The notes: generated by a model from the sequence alone, not told the origin. Positions 33,580 to 43,368 are shown, numbered from the stretch's first letter. The stretch is 64,000 nucleotides of DNA from Sphingomonas sanguinis NBRC 13937 (GCF_001591005.1 NZ_BCTY01000005.1:62001-126000), one strand, 5' to 3'. Translations and numbers: made by a program.

Positions 33580-34626
33580 ATGCGCCTGCCCTGCCTTCTC
33601 GCCGCGATGTTCGCGCTGGCGGCCTGCCACGATCAGGCCAATGGCGGCGGCGCGGGTGTGCGCGAGCAGATCACGGCGGTCGGCTCATCGACGGTCTATC
33701 CCTTCACCACGATCATCGCGGAGCGCTTCGTCGCGGCCGACCCCGGTGCCCGGGCCCCGGTGATCGAATCCACCGGCACGGGCGCGGGCATGAAGCTGTT
33801 CTGCGCCGGGATCGGTGCGGGACACCCGGATATCGAGGATGCCTCACGCCGGATGAAGGCGAGCGAGTATCGCGAATGCGCCGCACACGGCGCGCCCGAT
33901 ATCCTGGAAATCCAGATCGGTATCGACGGCATCGCCTTTGCCGAATCCAAGCGCGGTCCGCGCATGGCGCTGACCACGGTCGACCTGTACCGTGCATTGT
34001 CGGCGCATCCCGGTGGCAAGCCTAACCGCGCGCGCACCTGGGCCGACGTCAATCCGGCGCTGCCCGCCATTCCCATCCAGGTCTATGGGCCGCCAGCGAC
34101 CAGCGGCACCCGCGACGCGCTGGCCGAGCTGATCCTGATGAAGGGCTGCGATGCGGTCGAGCCGGGCGCGGTCGCGCTCAGCCATCGCGATCCCGACGCG
34201 CATCGGACGCTTTGTACCCGGGTGCGGGACGACGGGGCCTATATCGATGCGGGTGAGAACGATAATCTGATCGTCCAAAAGCTGCAGGCCAACCCGGACG
34301 CACTGGGCGTCTTTGGCTATTCCTATCTGGAGGAAAACCGCCAGACGGTGGACGGCGTGGCGATCAACGGCGTCAAGCCGACCTATGCCGCCATCGCCGC
34401 CGACCAGTATCCGGGATCGCGCCCCCTCTATGTCTATGTAAAGAAGGCGCATCTGGACGCCATTCCCGGCCTGCGCGACTTTCTGCGGCTGTATGCGGCC
34501 AACTGGGGCAAGGATGGACCGCTTGTCCGGCGCGGCCTGATCGCCTCGCCCGCCGCCGTCGAGGCGAAGGCACGGGCGATCATCGCGCGGGAAATTCCGC
34601 TCGATCCCGCGAAGCTGCCGTCATGA
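33580..34626 (+). CDS. pstS: Phosphate ABC transporter substrate-binding lipoprotein
   Basis: Periplasmic phosphate receptor. The 348-aa precursor has a lipoprotein signal (LLAAMFALAACHDQ, lipobox LAAC) and the phosphate-binding motif TAVGSSTVYPFTTIIAERF, later STGTGAGMKLFCAG and the SGTRDALAELIL segment that contacts the anion. ATG 33580 is chosen because AAGGA (33570-33574) stands 5 bases before it; ATG 33577 is too close. The open frame upstream runs inside phoR and is not coding. Its stop overlaps the pstC start as ATGA. It belongs to the larger PstS subgroup with a divergent C-terminal half. Confidence 0.93.
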   Translation: MRLPCLLAAMFALAACHDQANGGGAGVREQITAVGSSTVYPFTTIIAERFVAADPGARAPVIESTGTGAGMKLFCAGIGAGHPDIEDASRRMKASEYRECAAHGAPDILEIQIGIDGIAFAESKRGPRMALTTVDLYRALSAHPGGKPNRARTWADVNPALPAIPIQVYGPPATSGTRDALAELILMKGCDAVEPGAVALSHRDPDAHRTLCTRVRDDGAYIDAGENDNLIVQKLQANPDALGVFGYSYLEENRQTVDGVAINGVKPTYAAIAADQYPGSRPLYVYVKKAHLDAIPGLRDFLRLYAANWGKDGPLVRRGLIASPAAVEAKARAIIAREIPLDPAKLPS

Positions 34627-35999
34627 ACGGCGCAATCCTCCTGATCCTGATCGTCGGGCTGGGCGTCATCGCCTGGGCCAGCACGCGGATGCGCGCGCTG
34701 GGCTTTCGGCGCGGCCATGTCGCGCGGGTCAGTTCGCTGCCGCACCATCATGGCTGGTATGTCGCGCTGTGGACGGTGGTGCCGCCGCTGATCTTCCTGG
34801 CGGTGTGGGCCGCGACCTCGCCCGCGCTGGTCACCGAAACGGTGATCGCCACACCCGCCGCCGCGCAGCTGCCGCCGCCGGGGTTCGAGCGGGCGGCCAT
34901 CCTGTCCGAAGCGCGCGCGCTGGCGGCAGGACGGACGCACGGCGCCTTCCATGCCCTGTCGCGCAGGCTCGCCCCGGCCTATGACCGGGCACAGACCCGG
35001 TTCGACTGGATCGCGACCGCCATCGTCCTGCTGCTCGCACTGGCGGGTGGGGCCTATGCCTATCTGCACGTCCGGCCGGATTTCTCGGCACGGACTCGGA
35101 TCGAACGGGTCGTGCTCGGACTGCTGCTCGGCGCGTCGCTGATCGCGATCCTGACCACGGCGGGGATCGTCGCGTCGCTTCTTTATGAAGCAGGCCGTTT
35201 CTTCTCGGTCGTGCCGGTCACCGATTTTCTGTTCGGCACGCATTGGAGTCCGCAAGTCATCGACCCGCGCGATCCGGGTGCGGCGCTGGGCGCGGTGCCG
35301 CTGTTCTGGGGCACCTTCTTCATCGGTGCGGTGATCGCGATGGCCGTCGCCATCCCCTTCGGCCTGATGAGCGCCATCTACTTGACGCAATATGCCGCGC
35401 CACGCGCGCGCCGGATCATGAAGCCGGTGCTGGAGGTGCTCGCGGGCATTCCGACGGTCGTCTATGGCTATTTCGCCGCGCTGACCGTCGCGCCCGCCGT
35501 GCGCCAGTTCGCGGTCGCCATCGGCATCGACTGGGCCTCGTCCGAAAGCGCTTTGGCCGCAGGCCTCGTCATGGGCGTGATGATCATCCCCTTCGTCTCG
35601 TCCATGGCCGATGACAGCCTGGCCGCCGTCCCCAGCGCGATGCGCGACGGCAGTCTGGCGATGGGCGCCACGACGTCCGAAACCATCACCCGCGTGATGC
35701 TGCCCGCCGCGCTTCCGGGCGTGGTCGGCGGCGTCCTGCTCGCGGTCAGCCGCGCGATCGGCGAGACGATGATCGTCGTCATGGCGGCAAGCGGCGTCGC
35801 GGCGCTGACCGCCAACCCCTTCGCCAGCACGACCACCGTGACCCGCCAGATCGTCGACCTCCTCACCGGTGAGGCGGAATTCGACAGCCCCAAGACGTTG
35901 GCCGCCTTCGCGCTGGGCCTGACGCTGTTCGTCATCACCCTGCTCCTCAACATCGTCGCGCTGAGCGTGGTGAAGCGGTATCGGGAAAGCTATGAATAA
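34623..35999 (+). CDS. pstC: Phosphate ABC transporter permease PstC
   Basis: A 458-aa inner-membrane subunit. The N-terminal ~150 residues are an extension with two to three membrane helices and a loop, found in the long alphaproteobacterial PstC form. The core permease follows with WGTFFIGAVIAMAVAIPFGLMSAIYL, a conserved coupling loop (AVPSAMRDGSLAMGATTSETI) and AISRAIGETMIVVMAA-like SRAIGETM. It overlaps pstS by 4 bases and pstA by 8 bases, so translation is coupled along the operon. Confidence 0.93.
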   Translation: MNGAILLILIVGLGVIAWASTRMRALGFRRGHVARVSSLPHHHGWYVALWTVVPPLIFLAVWAATSPALVTETVIATPAAAQLPPPGFERAAILSEARALAAGRTHGAFHALSRRLAPAYDRAQTRFDWIATAIVLLLALAGGAYAYLHVRPDFSARTRIERVVLGLLLGASLIAILTTAGIVASLLYEAGRFFSVVPVTDFLFGTHWSPQVIDPRDPGAALGAVPLFWGTFFIGAVIAMAVAIPFGLMSAIYLTQYAAPRARRIMKPVLEVLAGIPTVVYGYFAALTVAPAVRQFAVAIGIDWASSESALAAGLVMGVMIIPFVSSMADDSLAAVPSAMRDGSLAMGATTSETITRVMLPAALPGVVGGVLLAVSRAIGETMIVVMAASGVAALTANPFASTTTVTRQIVDLLTGEAEFDSPKTLAAFALGLTLFVITLLLNIVALSVVKRYRESYE

Positions 36000-37254
36000 C
36001 CCGCTCGCCCCCAAGCCTCATGGATGGGGCAGCCCGGCCATGGCCCGGCGTCTGCGGCGGCGCTATGCGGCGGAGCGGCGCTTCCGGCGGCTGGGCGCGG
36101 CGGCGGTCGCGCTGTCGGCGGCCTTCCTGGCCTTCCTGCTCATCACGATGCTGGCCCAGGGGCTGCGCGGCTTTACCGAAACCCGGGTCACCCTGCCGGT
36201 CAACCTGGCCGCCGCCGAACTGCCGATCGAACCGGCCCGGTTGAAGGGGCGTGGCGCCGACCTGGCGCTGGCGGGTGCGGGACTGGAGAACGCGGTCGAC
36301 AGCGCCGCCACGACCGCCTTCGGGCCGATCGGATCGGACCTGCTGTCGCCGGGTGCGTGGATCGTGGTTCGCGATGCCATCAAGGCGGACCCGGCCATCC
36401 TCCACCGGACGACCGTCTTCGCCCTGCCCGTCGCCAGCCGTTACGATGTCGCGGCCAAGGGCGAGGGCACACCAGAAGCCGAACGCGTCGTCGCGCGGCT
36501 ACAGGCGCAGGGCGTGTTGTCGACCGGCTGGAACCTGGGCTTCCTGCGCGATGCGGATGCAACCGACCCGACGCGGGTCGGAATCTGGGGCGCGGCCAAG
36601 GGATCGCTGCTGACCATGCTGGTGACGCTGGCGCTCGCCTTCCCCATCGGCGTGCTCGCCGCGCTCTATCTGGAAGAATATGCGCCTAAGAACCGCTGGA
36701 CCGATATCATCGAGGTGTCGATCAACAATCTGGCGGCGGTCCCCTCGATCATCTTCGGTCTACTGGGCCTGGCGGTGTTTCTGGGCAGTTTCGGTTTGCC
36801 TCGCTCCGCCCCGCTGGTCGGCGGCCTGACACTGGCGCTGATGACCATGCCGGTGATCGTCATCGCCGGGCGCAACGCAATCAAGGCGGTGCCGCCATCG
36901 ATCCGAGACGCTGCGCTGGCGATTGGGGCATCGCGGGTGCAGGTGATCTTCCACCACGTCCTGCCGCTCGCCCTGCCCGGCATCCTGACCGGCACGATCA
37001 TAGGCATGGCCCGCGCGCTGGGTGAGACCGCGCCGCTGCTGATGATCGGTATGCGCGCCTTCATCGCCGCCCCGCCGCAGGGGCTGACCGATCCGGCCAC
37101 CGTCTTGCCGGTACAGATTTTCCTCTGGTCCGATCAGGTCGATCGGGGCTTCATCGAGAAGACCTCGGCCGCGATCATCGTCCTTCTCGTGTTCCTGCTC
37201 GCGATGAACGGGCTGGCCATCTACCTTCGCAATCGGTTCGAGACACGCTGGTGA
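35992..37254 (+). CDS. pstA: Phosphate ABC transporter permease PstA
   Basis: A 420-aa permease with one N-terminal membrane helix (about 34-60), a large periplasmic loop of about 130 residues, and the transport core [49 protein letters not shown], and coupling loop [23 protein letters not shown] then [14 protein letters not shown]. The long periplasmic insertion is normal in alphaproteobacterial PstA. It partners PstC in the membrane channel. The stop overlaps the pstB start as GTGA. Confidence 0.94.
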   Translation: MNNPLAPKPHGWGSPAMARRLRRRYAAERRFRRLGAAAVALSAAFLAFLLITMLAQGLRGFTETRVTLPVNLAAAELPIEPARLKGRGADLALAGAGLENAVDSAATTAFGPIGSDLLSPGAWIVVRDAIKADPAILHRTTVFALPVASRYDVAAKGEGTPEAERVVARLQAQGVLSTGWNLGFLRDADATDPTRVGIWGAAKGSLLTMLVTLALAFPIGVLAALYLEEYAPKNRWTDIIEVSINNLAAVPSIIFGLLGLAVFLGSFGLPRSAPLVGGLTLALMTMPVIVIAGRNAIKAVPPSIRDAALAIGASRVQVIFHHVLPLALPGILTGTIIGMARALGETAPLLMIGMRAFIAAPPQGLTDPATVLPVQIFLWSDQVDRGFIEKTSAAIIVLLVFLLAMNGLAIYLRNRFETRW

Positions 37255-38012
37255 GCACCCCCAAGATAAGCGCGCGCAACGTCAGCGTGTCCTATGGCGC
37301 CAAGCAGGCGATTCACGACATCTCGATCGATGTCGACATGGATCACGTCATCGCCTTTATCGGCCCGTCGGGCTGCGGCAAGTCGACCTTTCTGCGCACG
37401 CTCAACCGGATGAACGACACCATCGCCTCGGCCCGTGTCTCGGGCGATGTACGGCTCGACGGGCAGGATATCTATGCGCCCGAGATGGACGTGGTGCAGC
37501 TGCGCGCACGGGTCGGCATGGTGTTTCAGAAGCCCAACCCCTTCCCCAAGTCGATCTACGAAAACGTCGCCTATGGCCCGCGCATCCACGGCCTGTCGTC
37601 GTCGCGCGCCGAGTTGGATATGATCGTCGAACGCTCGCTGACCCGCGCGGGGCTGTGGGCCGAGGTCAAGGATCGCCTGTCGGAAAGCGGCACCGCTTTG
37701 TCGGGCGGCCAGCAGCAGCGGCTGTGCATCGCCCGCGCCATCGCGGTCGACCCCGAAGTCATCCTGATGGACGAGCCGTGCAGCGCGCTCGATCCCATTG
37801 CGACCGCCCGGATCGAGGAGCTGATCCACGACCTGCGCGGCCGCTATGCCATCGCGATCGTCACCCATAACATGCAGCAGGCAGCCCGCGTCTCCCAGCG
37901 TACCGCCTTTTTCCACCTCGGCACGCTCGTCGAGTACGGAAAGACGTCCGACATCTTCACCAACCCACGGGAAGAACGGACGAAGGACTATATCACCGGC
38001 CGGTACGGCTGA
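37251..38012 (+). CDS. pstB: Phosphate ABC transporter ATP-binding protein PstB
   Basis: A 253-aa ABC ATPase powering phosphate uptake: Walker [10 protein letters not shown] (Lys44), Q-loop in [19 protein letters not shown], signature [17 protein letters not shown], Walker [17 protein letters not shown] and switch His in [12 protein letters not shown]. The sequence [19 protein letters not shown] is PstB specific. Start is GTG at 37251 overlapping the pstA stop. Length is typical. It is followed by phoU after 11 bp. Confidence 0.97.
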   Translation: MSTPKISARNVSVSYGAKQAIHDISIDVDMDHVIAFIGPSGCGKSTFLRTLNRMNDTIASARVSGDVRLDGQDIYAPEMDVVQLRARVGMVFQKPNPFPKSIYENVAYGPRIHGLSSSRAELDMIVERSLTRAGLWAEVKDRLSESGTALSGGQQQRLCIARAIAVDPEVILMDEPCSALDPIATARIEELIHDLRGRYAIAIVTHNMQQAARVSQRTAFFHLGTLVEYGKTSDIFTNPREERTKDYITGRYG

Positions 38013-38023
38013 GGACGAGGATC

Positions 38024-38707
38024 ATGGACCATACCGTAAAAGCCTTCGACAACGATATCGGGCGTCTCCGCGGTCTCATCAGCCAGATGGGCGGATTGGC
38101 CGAGGAGGCGATCGCCAATGCGATCAAGGCGCTGCAACGCTCCGACCTCGAACTGGCGCGCAAGGTTCGCGACGACGACAAGGCGATCGACCTGATCGAG
38201 GCCGAGGTCGAGCGGCTGGCCGTGCGCACCATCGCGCTGCGTGCGCCGATGGCCAACGACCTACGCGAGGTCGTCGCGGCCCTGAAGATCGCCAGCGTCG
38301 TCGAACGCATCGGCGACTATGCCAAGAACATCGCCAAGCGCGTGCCGATGCTCGAGAGCGAGGACCGGATCGAGCCCATCTCGATCCTGCCCGCCATGGC
38401 CAAGATCGCCTCGGCGATGGTGCATGACGTGCTCGACGCCTTTGCCGCGCGCGATGCCGAGGCGGCGGTGCGGGTCCGCGACAGCGATACCGCGCTCGAC
38501 GATTTCTACGATTCCATCTTCCGCACGCTCGTCACCCATATGGTCGAGAATCCCAAGACGATCGGTCAGGTCGCGCACCTGCTGTTCATCGCCAAGAATC
38601 TCGAACGGATCGGGGACCATGCGACGAACGTCGCGGAGATGGTCTATTTCGCTGCGACCGGCACCCAGATGGGTGAGCGGGATCGCGGCGGCACTTTGCC
38701 TTCTTGA
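38024..38707 (+). CDS. phoU: Phosphate signalling protein PhoU
   Basis: A 227-aa all-helical protein that links PstSCAB to PhoR and keeps the regulon off in high phosphate. It consists of two homologous three-helix bundles, each with a metal-binding E/D-rich motif (DKAIDLIEAEVERLAVRTIAL in the first, DTALDDFYDSIFRTLVTHM in the second) and ends with AKNLERIGDHATNVAEMVYFAATG. It starts 11 bp after pstB behind GAGGACGAGG and precedes phoB by 13 bp. Confidence 0.96.
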   Translation: MDHTVKAFDNDIGRLRGLISQMGGLAEEAIANAIKALQRSDLELARKVRDDDKAIDLIEAEVERLAVRTIALRAPMANDLREVVAALKIASVVERIGDYAKNIAKRVPMLESEDRIEPISILPAMAKIASAMVHDVLDAFAARDAEAAVRVRDSDTALDDFYDSIFRTLVTHMVENPKTIGQVAHLLFIAKNLERIGDHATNVAEMVYFAATGTQMGERDRGGTLPS

Positions 38708-38720
38708 GGGAACAGGCACG

Positions 38721-39413
<693 letters not shown>

Positions 39414-39522
39414 GTTAAAAACCCGTAAGGATCGGGTCGCAAGCGAAACGAGGGAGCCAAGTGCGGCATGGGGCGTTCACCCACCGCGCTAACGCACTTG
39501 CGCTTCTGAATAGGAGATTCGC

Positions 39523-39912
39523 ATGAAGCTCGTTTTTCTCGCCGCCACCGCGCTGATGGCGACGCCCGCCCTGGCCCAGACCACGCCCCAGACCGACACC
39601 ACGGCACAAGCCGGGGCCCAGGCAGGCACCACTGATACCACGGCGCAAGCCGGGATGCAGACCAGCACCTCGACCGACACGACCAATGGCTCGATGCAGG
39701 CCAATGCCGCTGCCTCCGCCGCGACGATGACCGCTGGCGGCTATCAGCCCGCCCAGCCGCCGATGGCCGCCCCGCCCGCGCCGGGCGCGCCGATCATCTT
39801 CAAGCAGGCGCCGACGCCCGAACAGGCGTATCCGGCCCCGGCTCCGCTGAAGAGCTATCCGATTTGTAAGAAGGGTCAGTATGACCAGTGCCGCCAGCGT
39901 GGCGGCAAGTAA
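39523..39912 (+). CDS. Small secreted low-complexity protein
   Basis: A 129-aa precursor with a clear Sec signal peptide (MKLVFLAATALMATPALAQ, cleavage after AxA). The mature chain starts with imperfect TTAQAG repeats rich in Thr, Gln and Ala, continues with a Pro/Ala-rich linker, and ends with a basic tail with two cysteines (YPICKKGQYDQCRQRGGK), which could form a disulfide. A good AGGAG site at 39512-39516 precedes the ATG and a terminator follows, so this is a separate transcription unit after phoB. Function unknown. Confidence 0.65.
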   Translation: MKLVFLAATALMATPALAQTTPQTDTTAQAGAQAGTTDTTAQAGMQTSTSTDTTNGSMQANAAASAATMTAGGYQPAQPPMAAPPAPGAPIIFKQAPTPEQAYPAPAPLKSYPICKKGQYDQCRQRGGK

Positions 39913-39941
39913 GCTCCAGCCCACCACCGGGCTGTAGGACG

Positions 39942-39977
39942 ACGCCGGTTCCCATTAGGGGACCGGCGCCTTTCTTA
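39942..39977 (+). terminator. Rho-independent terminator after the small secreted protein gene
   Basis: Stem GCCGGTTCCC-ATTA-GGGGACCGGC (10 bp with one mismatch) at 39944-39967, then GCCTTTCTT on the plus strand. It lies between the secreted-protein gene and the convergent DUF2794 gene and ends the former. Confidence 0.75.
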
Positions 39978-40307
39978 TTCCTCGACCAGCTTCATCAGCC
40001 GCCGCTCGACCGGCGCGAGGACCGGCCCCAGTTCATGTCCGCGCTTCAGCACCGCCCCGCCCTCGCCGATCAGCGCCCACATGCCCTGTCGGTTGCGCAG
40101 CGCGGGGCGCTTCTCGATCCGGTATTCGGGCCGCTCGGCGGTGCGACGAAAGGCCGAGAAGACCGCAGCATCCTTTCCCAGGTCCATCGCATAATCGCGC
40201 CAATGGCCTGCCGCCACCATGCGGCCGTAGAGATCCAGGATGCGGTTCAGCTCGATCCGCTCGAAGCCAACCTGCCCGGCAGCGCGTGGAAAGGGTACGA
40301 TCCCCAT
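39975..40307 (-). CDS. DUF2794 domain protein
   Basis: A 110-aa protein of the alphaproteobacterial DUF2794 family: FERIELNRILDLYGRMVAAGHWRDYAMDLGKDAAVFSAFRR, then RPEYRIEKRPALRNRQGMWALIGEGG. Function is unknown. ATG 40307 shares one base with the cysE stop (TGATG), so it is translated together with cysE; the longer open frame upstream lies inside cysE and is not coding. The family is almost limited to alphaproteobacteria and supports the placement of the organism. Confidence 0.87.
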   Translation of the reverse strand: MGIVPFPRAAGQVGFERIELNRILDLYGRMVAAGHWRDYAMDLGKDAAVFSAFRRTAERPEYRIEKRPALRNRQGMWALIGEGGAVLKRGHELGPVLAPVERRLMKLVEE

Positions 40308-40990
40308 CAGGCCCGATCGCGCCGCTCTTCCTGCTCGGCCAGAACCGCGTCCAGCCGCCGCCGCATCGTATCCAGCTCGCAGCGAAGCATCTCGATCTTC
40401 TGCGTCTGCGGATCGAAGACCTCCGAACACGGCGTGCCATAGGGGACGAACCGGGGCTCGGGCGCGGCGCCGCCCTCGACCACGGTGGGGCGAGCCGGGA
40501 TGCCGACCATCACTGCGCCTTCGGGCACATCCCGCGTCACGACGGCATTCGCGCCCACCCGCGCTCTCGGGCCCACGGTGATGGGGCCCAGGACCTGGGC
40601 ACCGGAGCCGACGATCGCGCCGTCCATCAGGGTCGGGTGACGCTTGCCCGCCACACCGTTGTCCGGGCTGGTCCCGCCCAGCGTCACGCATTGATAGATG
40701 GTGACGTCGTCACCGATTTCGGCGGTTTCGCCGATCACGACGAAGCCGTGATCGATGAAGAAGTTGCGGCCGATCGTTGCACCAGGGTGAATGTCGATCG
40801 CAGTCACGAAACGGGTGAAGTGATTGACCAACCGCGCCAGGAAAAAGGCTCGCGCTTTATACAGGCGGTGGGCGACCTTGTGGCCCGCCAACGCCCAGAC
40901 GCCCGGATACAGCAAGATCTCCGCGCGCGAGTGAGGAGCCGGGTCGCGAGCCCGGATCGAATCAAGATAGGCGGCCAATCGGCTCGGCAT
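40307..40990 (-). CDS. cysE: Serine O-acetyltransferase
   Basis: Transfers acetyl from acetyl-CoA to serine, the first step of cysteine synthesis. The 227-aa chain has the hexapeptide-repeat active region VTAIDIHPGATIGRNFFIDHGFVVIGETAEIGDDVTIYQCVTLGGT with catalytic His and Asp, then GKRHPTLMDGAIVGSGAQVLGPITVG and the C-terminal PEPRFVPYGTPC. It is the shorter EpsC-type form with a reduced N-terminal helical domain. ATG 40990 has GGGGAC at good distance; ATG 40996 is too close to it. The neighbouring divergent TSUP exporter could handle a sulfur or organic anion. Confidence 0.9.
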   Translation of the reverse strand: MPSRLAAYLDSIRARDPAPHSRAEILLYPGVWALAGHKVAHRLYKARAFFLARLVNHFTRFVTAIDIHPGATIGRNFFIDHGFVVIGETAEIGDDVTIYQCVTLGGTSPDNGVAGKRHPTLMDGAIVGSGAQVLGPITVGPRARVGANAVVTRDVPEGAVMVGIPARPTVVEGGAAPEPRFVPYGTPCSEVFDPQTQKIEMLRCELDTMRRRLDAVLAEQEERRDRA

Positions 40991-41147
40991 GAGCATGTCC
41001 CCAGATGCGATACCGGCATTTAGGCACGGTATAGCGTGAAATCCAGATAGTCGCAGCAGCCGATGCGGCGCGACAAACTCTATCTTTGTTGCAGCGTTGG
41101 TCCCGACACGGCATGGCCGACCGGCCGAAAGGCTTAAAGGAGACATG

Positions 41148-41912
41148 ATGGACCCGACGAGTAGCGAGCTGATCCATATCCTGCCCTTTGTGGGCGTCGG
41201 CTTTGCCGCCCAGGTGGTCGATGGCGCGCTGGGCATGGCGTTCGGCGTGATCTCCAACACCCTGCTCATCAGTCTGGGCGTGCCGCCGGCGGCGGCCTCG
41301 GCGGGGGTGCACAGCGTCGAAACCTTCACCACCGCGGTGTCGGGGATCAGTCATGCGGTGCATCGCAACGTCAACTGGCGGCTGTTCCTGCGCCTGATGA
41401 TCCCGGGCGTAATCGGCGGGGCGCTGGGCGCCTATGTCCTGTCCAATATCGATGCGGCGGTCGTGAAGCCCTTCATCCTCGCCTATCTGACCGCCATCGG
41501 CCTCTATCTGCTGATCCGCGCGTGGCGTCACAAGCCGCATACCCGCGAGCCCAAAGTGGTGGAGCCGCTGGGCTTTATTGGCGGCTTTCTGGACGCGGCG
41601 GGCGGGGGCGGCTGGGGTCCGGTGGTGACCTCCAACCTGCTGGCGCAGGGTGCGGCTCCGCGCACCACCATCGGGACGGTCAACACCGCCGAATTCTTCC
41701 TGACGGCGACGATCTCGGCGACGTTCATCACCCAGTTGGGCTGGGGCGCGTTTACCATGGCAACGGTCGGCCTGCTGATCGGCGGCATCTGTGCGGCGCC
41801 GTTCGGGGCCATGCTGGCCAAGCGGGTGCCCGCGCGGACGCTGCTGACGCTGGTGGGCATCATTCTGACGCTGACCAGTCTTTGGGGACTGTACCAGGCA
41901 ATTGTCCGGTAA
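41148..41912 (+). CDS. TSUP family permease (TauE/SafE-like sulfite exporter)
   Basis: A 254-aa membrane protein with about eight helices in two internal repeats; repeat signatures are VGFAAQVVDGALGMAFGVISNTLL and GGFLDAAGGGGWGPVVTSNLL, both with the Gly-rich substrate loops of the TauE/SafE (TSUP) family. It exports or imports sulfite, sulfoacetate or similar anions in relatives; the actual substrate here is not known. AAGGAG (41137-41142) sits 5 bases before ATG 41148. It is divergent from cysE (157-bp spacer), which weakly suggests a sulfur link. A structured repeat follows its stop codon. Confidence 0.88.
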   Translation: MDPTSSELIHILPFVGVGFAAQVVDGALGMAFGVISNTLLISLGVPPAAASAGVHSVETFTTAVSGISHAVHRNVNWRLFLRLMIPGVIGGALGAYVLSNIDAAVVKPFILAYLTAIGLYLLIRAWRHKPHTREPKVVEPLGFIGGFLDAAGGGGWGPVVTSNLLAQGAAPRTTIGTVNTAEFFLTATISATFITQLGWGAFTMATVGLLIGGICAAPFGAMLAKRVPARTLLTLVGIILTLTSLWGLYQAIVR

Positions 41913-42040
41913 ATCCTCCCCGGCATGGGGAGGTGGCACGCCACGGGCGTGACGGGGAGCTTGCCACACAGAGTGTAGCTGGTGGAAAGCCCCCTCCACC
42001 ACCGCTTCGCGGCGGTCCCCCTCCCCGTGCCGGGAAGGAT
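41913..42040. repeat. 128-bp intergenic palindromic element
   Basis: Ends are 21-bp inverted repeats with 19 matches (left 41913-41933 begins ATCCTCCCCGGCA; right 42020-42040 ends TGCCGGGAAGGAT). The inside is G/C-rich with purine- and pyrimidine-rich blocks and a GCTTCGCGGC-type small hairpin near 42003-42013. It fills the gap between the convergent TSUP and ahpD genes. Size and structure fit a REP/MITE-like dispersed repeat of the kind common in sphingomonad genomes, but only one copy is visible here. Confidence 0.6.
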
Positions 42041-42045
42041 CGGTG

Positions 42046-42567
42046 TTACGCCGTTGCCGCGTGGACGGTCGCGACCGCCTGCATCACCGCGGCGATGCGG
42101 ACCGAGGTCTGGATGATCTCGGCCGAGACACCTGCCTTCTTCAGCACGGCCTCATGCGCGTCAATGCACATGCCGCAGCCGTTGATTGCCGACACGGCCA
42201 GGCTGAACAGCTCGAAATCGACCTTGTCGATACCGGGCGCCGCAATGACGTTCATGCGCAGCTTGGCGGGCAGGTTGCGATATTCCTGGTTCCCGGCGAG
42301 ATGGGTAAAGCGGTAATAGACATTGTTCATCGCCATCACCGCCGCCGCCGCGCGCGCCGCATTGGCGGCCTCGGGCGACAGCTTTGCCGCGCATTCCGCC
42401 TCGGCGGCCTCGACCAGCGGCTTGTGGCCGGTGCCATGCGCACAGGCGAGCAGCAGGCCGTATTTGCGCTGATCGTTCAGCAGCGCCTCGTTCAGCAGCG
42501 ATCCGACATTCAGGCGAATGTCCTTGGCGAAGTCGGGCAGTTGCCCAGCAAATTCCTTGAGCGACAT
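42046..42567 (-). CDS. ahpD: Alkylhydroperoxidase AhpD
   Basis: A 173-aa all-helical carboxymuconolactone-decarboxylase-fold protein that recycles AhpC. The redox motif is SAINGCGMCIDAHE (CxxC plus His), as in the mycobacterial enzyme, and VMAMNNVYYRFTHL forms the proton relay region. ATG 42567 begins MSLKEFAGQLPDF. It follows ahpC on the same strand after 118 bp, with a stable hairpin in between, so it is probably co-transcribed with ahpC at a lower level. Confidence 0.93.
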   Translation of the reverse strand: MSLKEFAGQLPDFAKDIRLNVGSLLNEALLNDQRKYGLLLACAHGTGHKPLVEAAEAECAAKLSPEAANAARAAAAVMAMNNVYYRFTHLAGNQEYRNLPAKLRMNVIAAPGIDKVDFELFSLAVSAINGCGMCIDAHEAVLKKAGVSAEIIQTSVRIAAVMQAVATVHAATA

Positions 42568-42652
42568 GGAAGGGCTCCAGATAAACGACGCCCCAGTCCG
42601 GGCCGCCGACCGCAATGTATCGGCAACCCTCGCCGGGGCATCGGGAAAGTGG

Positions 42653-42678
42653 GTCCGGGGACGGCTCCGCCCCCGGAC
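42653..42678 (-). other. Hairpin between ahpC and ahpD
   Basis: Inverted repeat GTCCGGGG-N10-CCCCGGAC (perfect 8-bp stem) just after the ahpC stop. No T tract follows on the minus strand, so it is more likely an mRNA-stabilising or partial-termination structure that lowers ahpD output. Confidence 0.5.
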
Positions 42679-42685
42679 GACAGGA

Positions 42686-43231
42686 TTATTCGGCCGCGAG
42701 CTGGAGGACGTCGTCGCCCTTGTTCCAGTTGCACGGGCACAGCTCGTCGGTCTGCAGCGCGTCGAGAACACGCAGGGTTTCCTGCGGGTTTCGGCCGACG
42801 TTCAGGCCGTTGATCGTGACGTGCTGGATGACATTGTCGGGATCGATGATGAAGGTCGCGCGGTAGGCGACATGCTCATTCTTGTCGACGATGCCCAGCG
42901 CATCGGCCAGGACGCGGCCATTGTCCGCGATCCAGGGGAAGTCGGCAGCGGCCAGATCGGGGTCCGACTTGCGCCATGCCAGGTGGACGTGCGCGGTGTC
43001 GGTCGACGCGCCGATCAGCACGGCGTCACGGTCCGCGAAATCGTCCTTCAGCTGGGCATAGCCGACGATCTCGGTCGGGCAGACGAAGGTGAAGTCCTTG
43101 GGCCAGTAGAACAGGACCTTCCACTTGCCCTCATAGGAGGTGTCGCTGATCGTCTCGCCGGCGGGCAGCGCGTTGGTGCCCTGCTGGACGGGCACGGTGA
43201 ATGCGGGGAGCTTGTCTCCAACGGTCAACAT
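42686..43231 (-). CDS. ahpC: Alkyl hydroperoxide reductase AhpC (2-Cys peroxiredoxin)
   Basis: A 181-aa peroxiredoxin that reduces peroxides. The peroxidatic Cys is in FYWPKDFTFVCPTE (Cys51), and the C-terminal ELCPCNWNKGDD has a C-x-C resolving pair as in mycobacterial AhpC, which works with AhpD rather than AhpF. No ahpF is present and ahpD follows directly, in agreement. ATG 43231 has GGAGG 8 bases upstream; a longer frame exists but lacks such a site. It is divergent from oxyR with a dyad-rich 155-bp spacer. Confidence 0.95.
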   Translation of the reverse strand: MLTVGDKLPAFTVPVQQGTNALPAGETISDTSYEGKWKVLFYWPKDFTFVCPTEIVGYAQLKDDFADRDAVLIGASTDTAHVHLAWRKSDPDLAAADFPWIADNGRVLADALGIVDKNEHVAYRATFIIDPDNVIQHVTINGLNVGRNPQETLRVLDALQTDELCPCNWNKGDDVLQLAAE

Positions 43232-43335
43232 GGCAATAGCCTCCATTTCTTCAAAAAATTCGGCTTCAGCCATCCTCTCGAACGATCGGCGGTGGACCGC
43301 CTGTATTCGTTGCCGCGACAGATATGGGGACTGGC

Positions 43336-43368
43336 GCGATCAATCCAACAAGCTATTTGTCAGATCGC
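43336..43368. promoter_or_regulatory. Candidate OxyR operator between ahpC and oxyR
   Basis: Two nested dyads: ACAA-GCTAT-TTGT (43348-43360) inside GCGATC...GATCGC (43336-43368). The site ends 18 bp before the oxyR start, where autoregulation is expected, and about 105 bp from the ahpC start. It is not a clean match to the ATAG-based enterobacterial consensus, so this is tentative. Confidence 0.4.
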
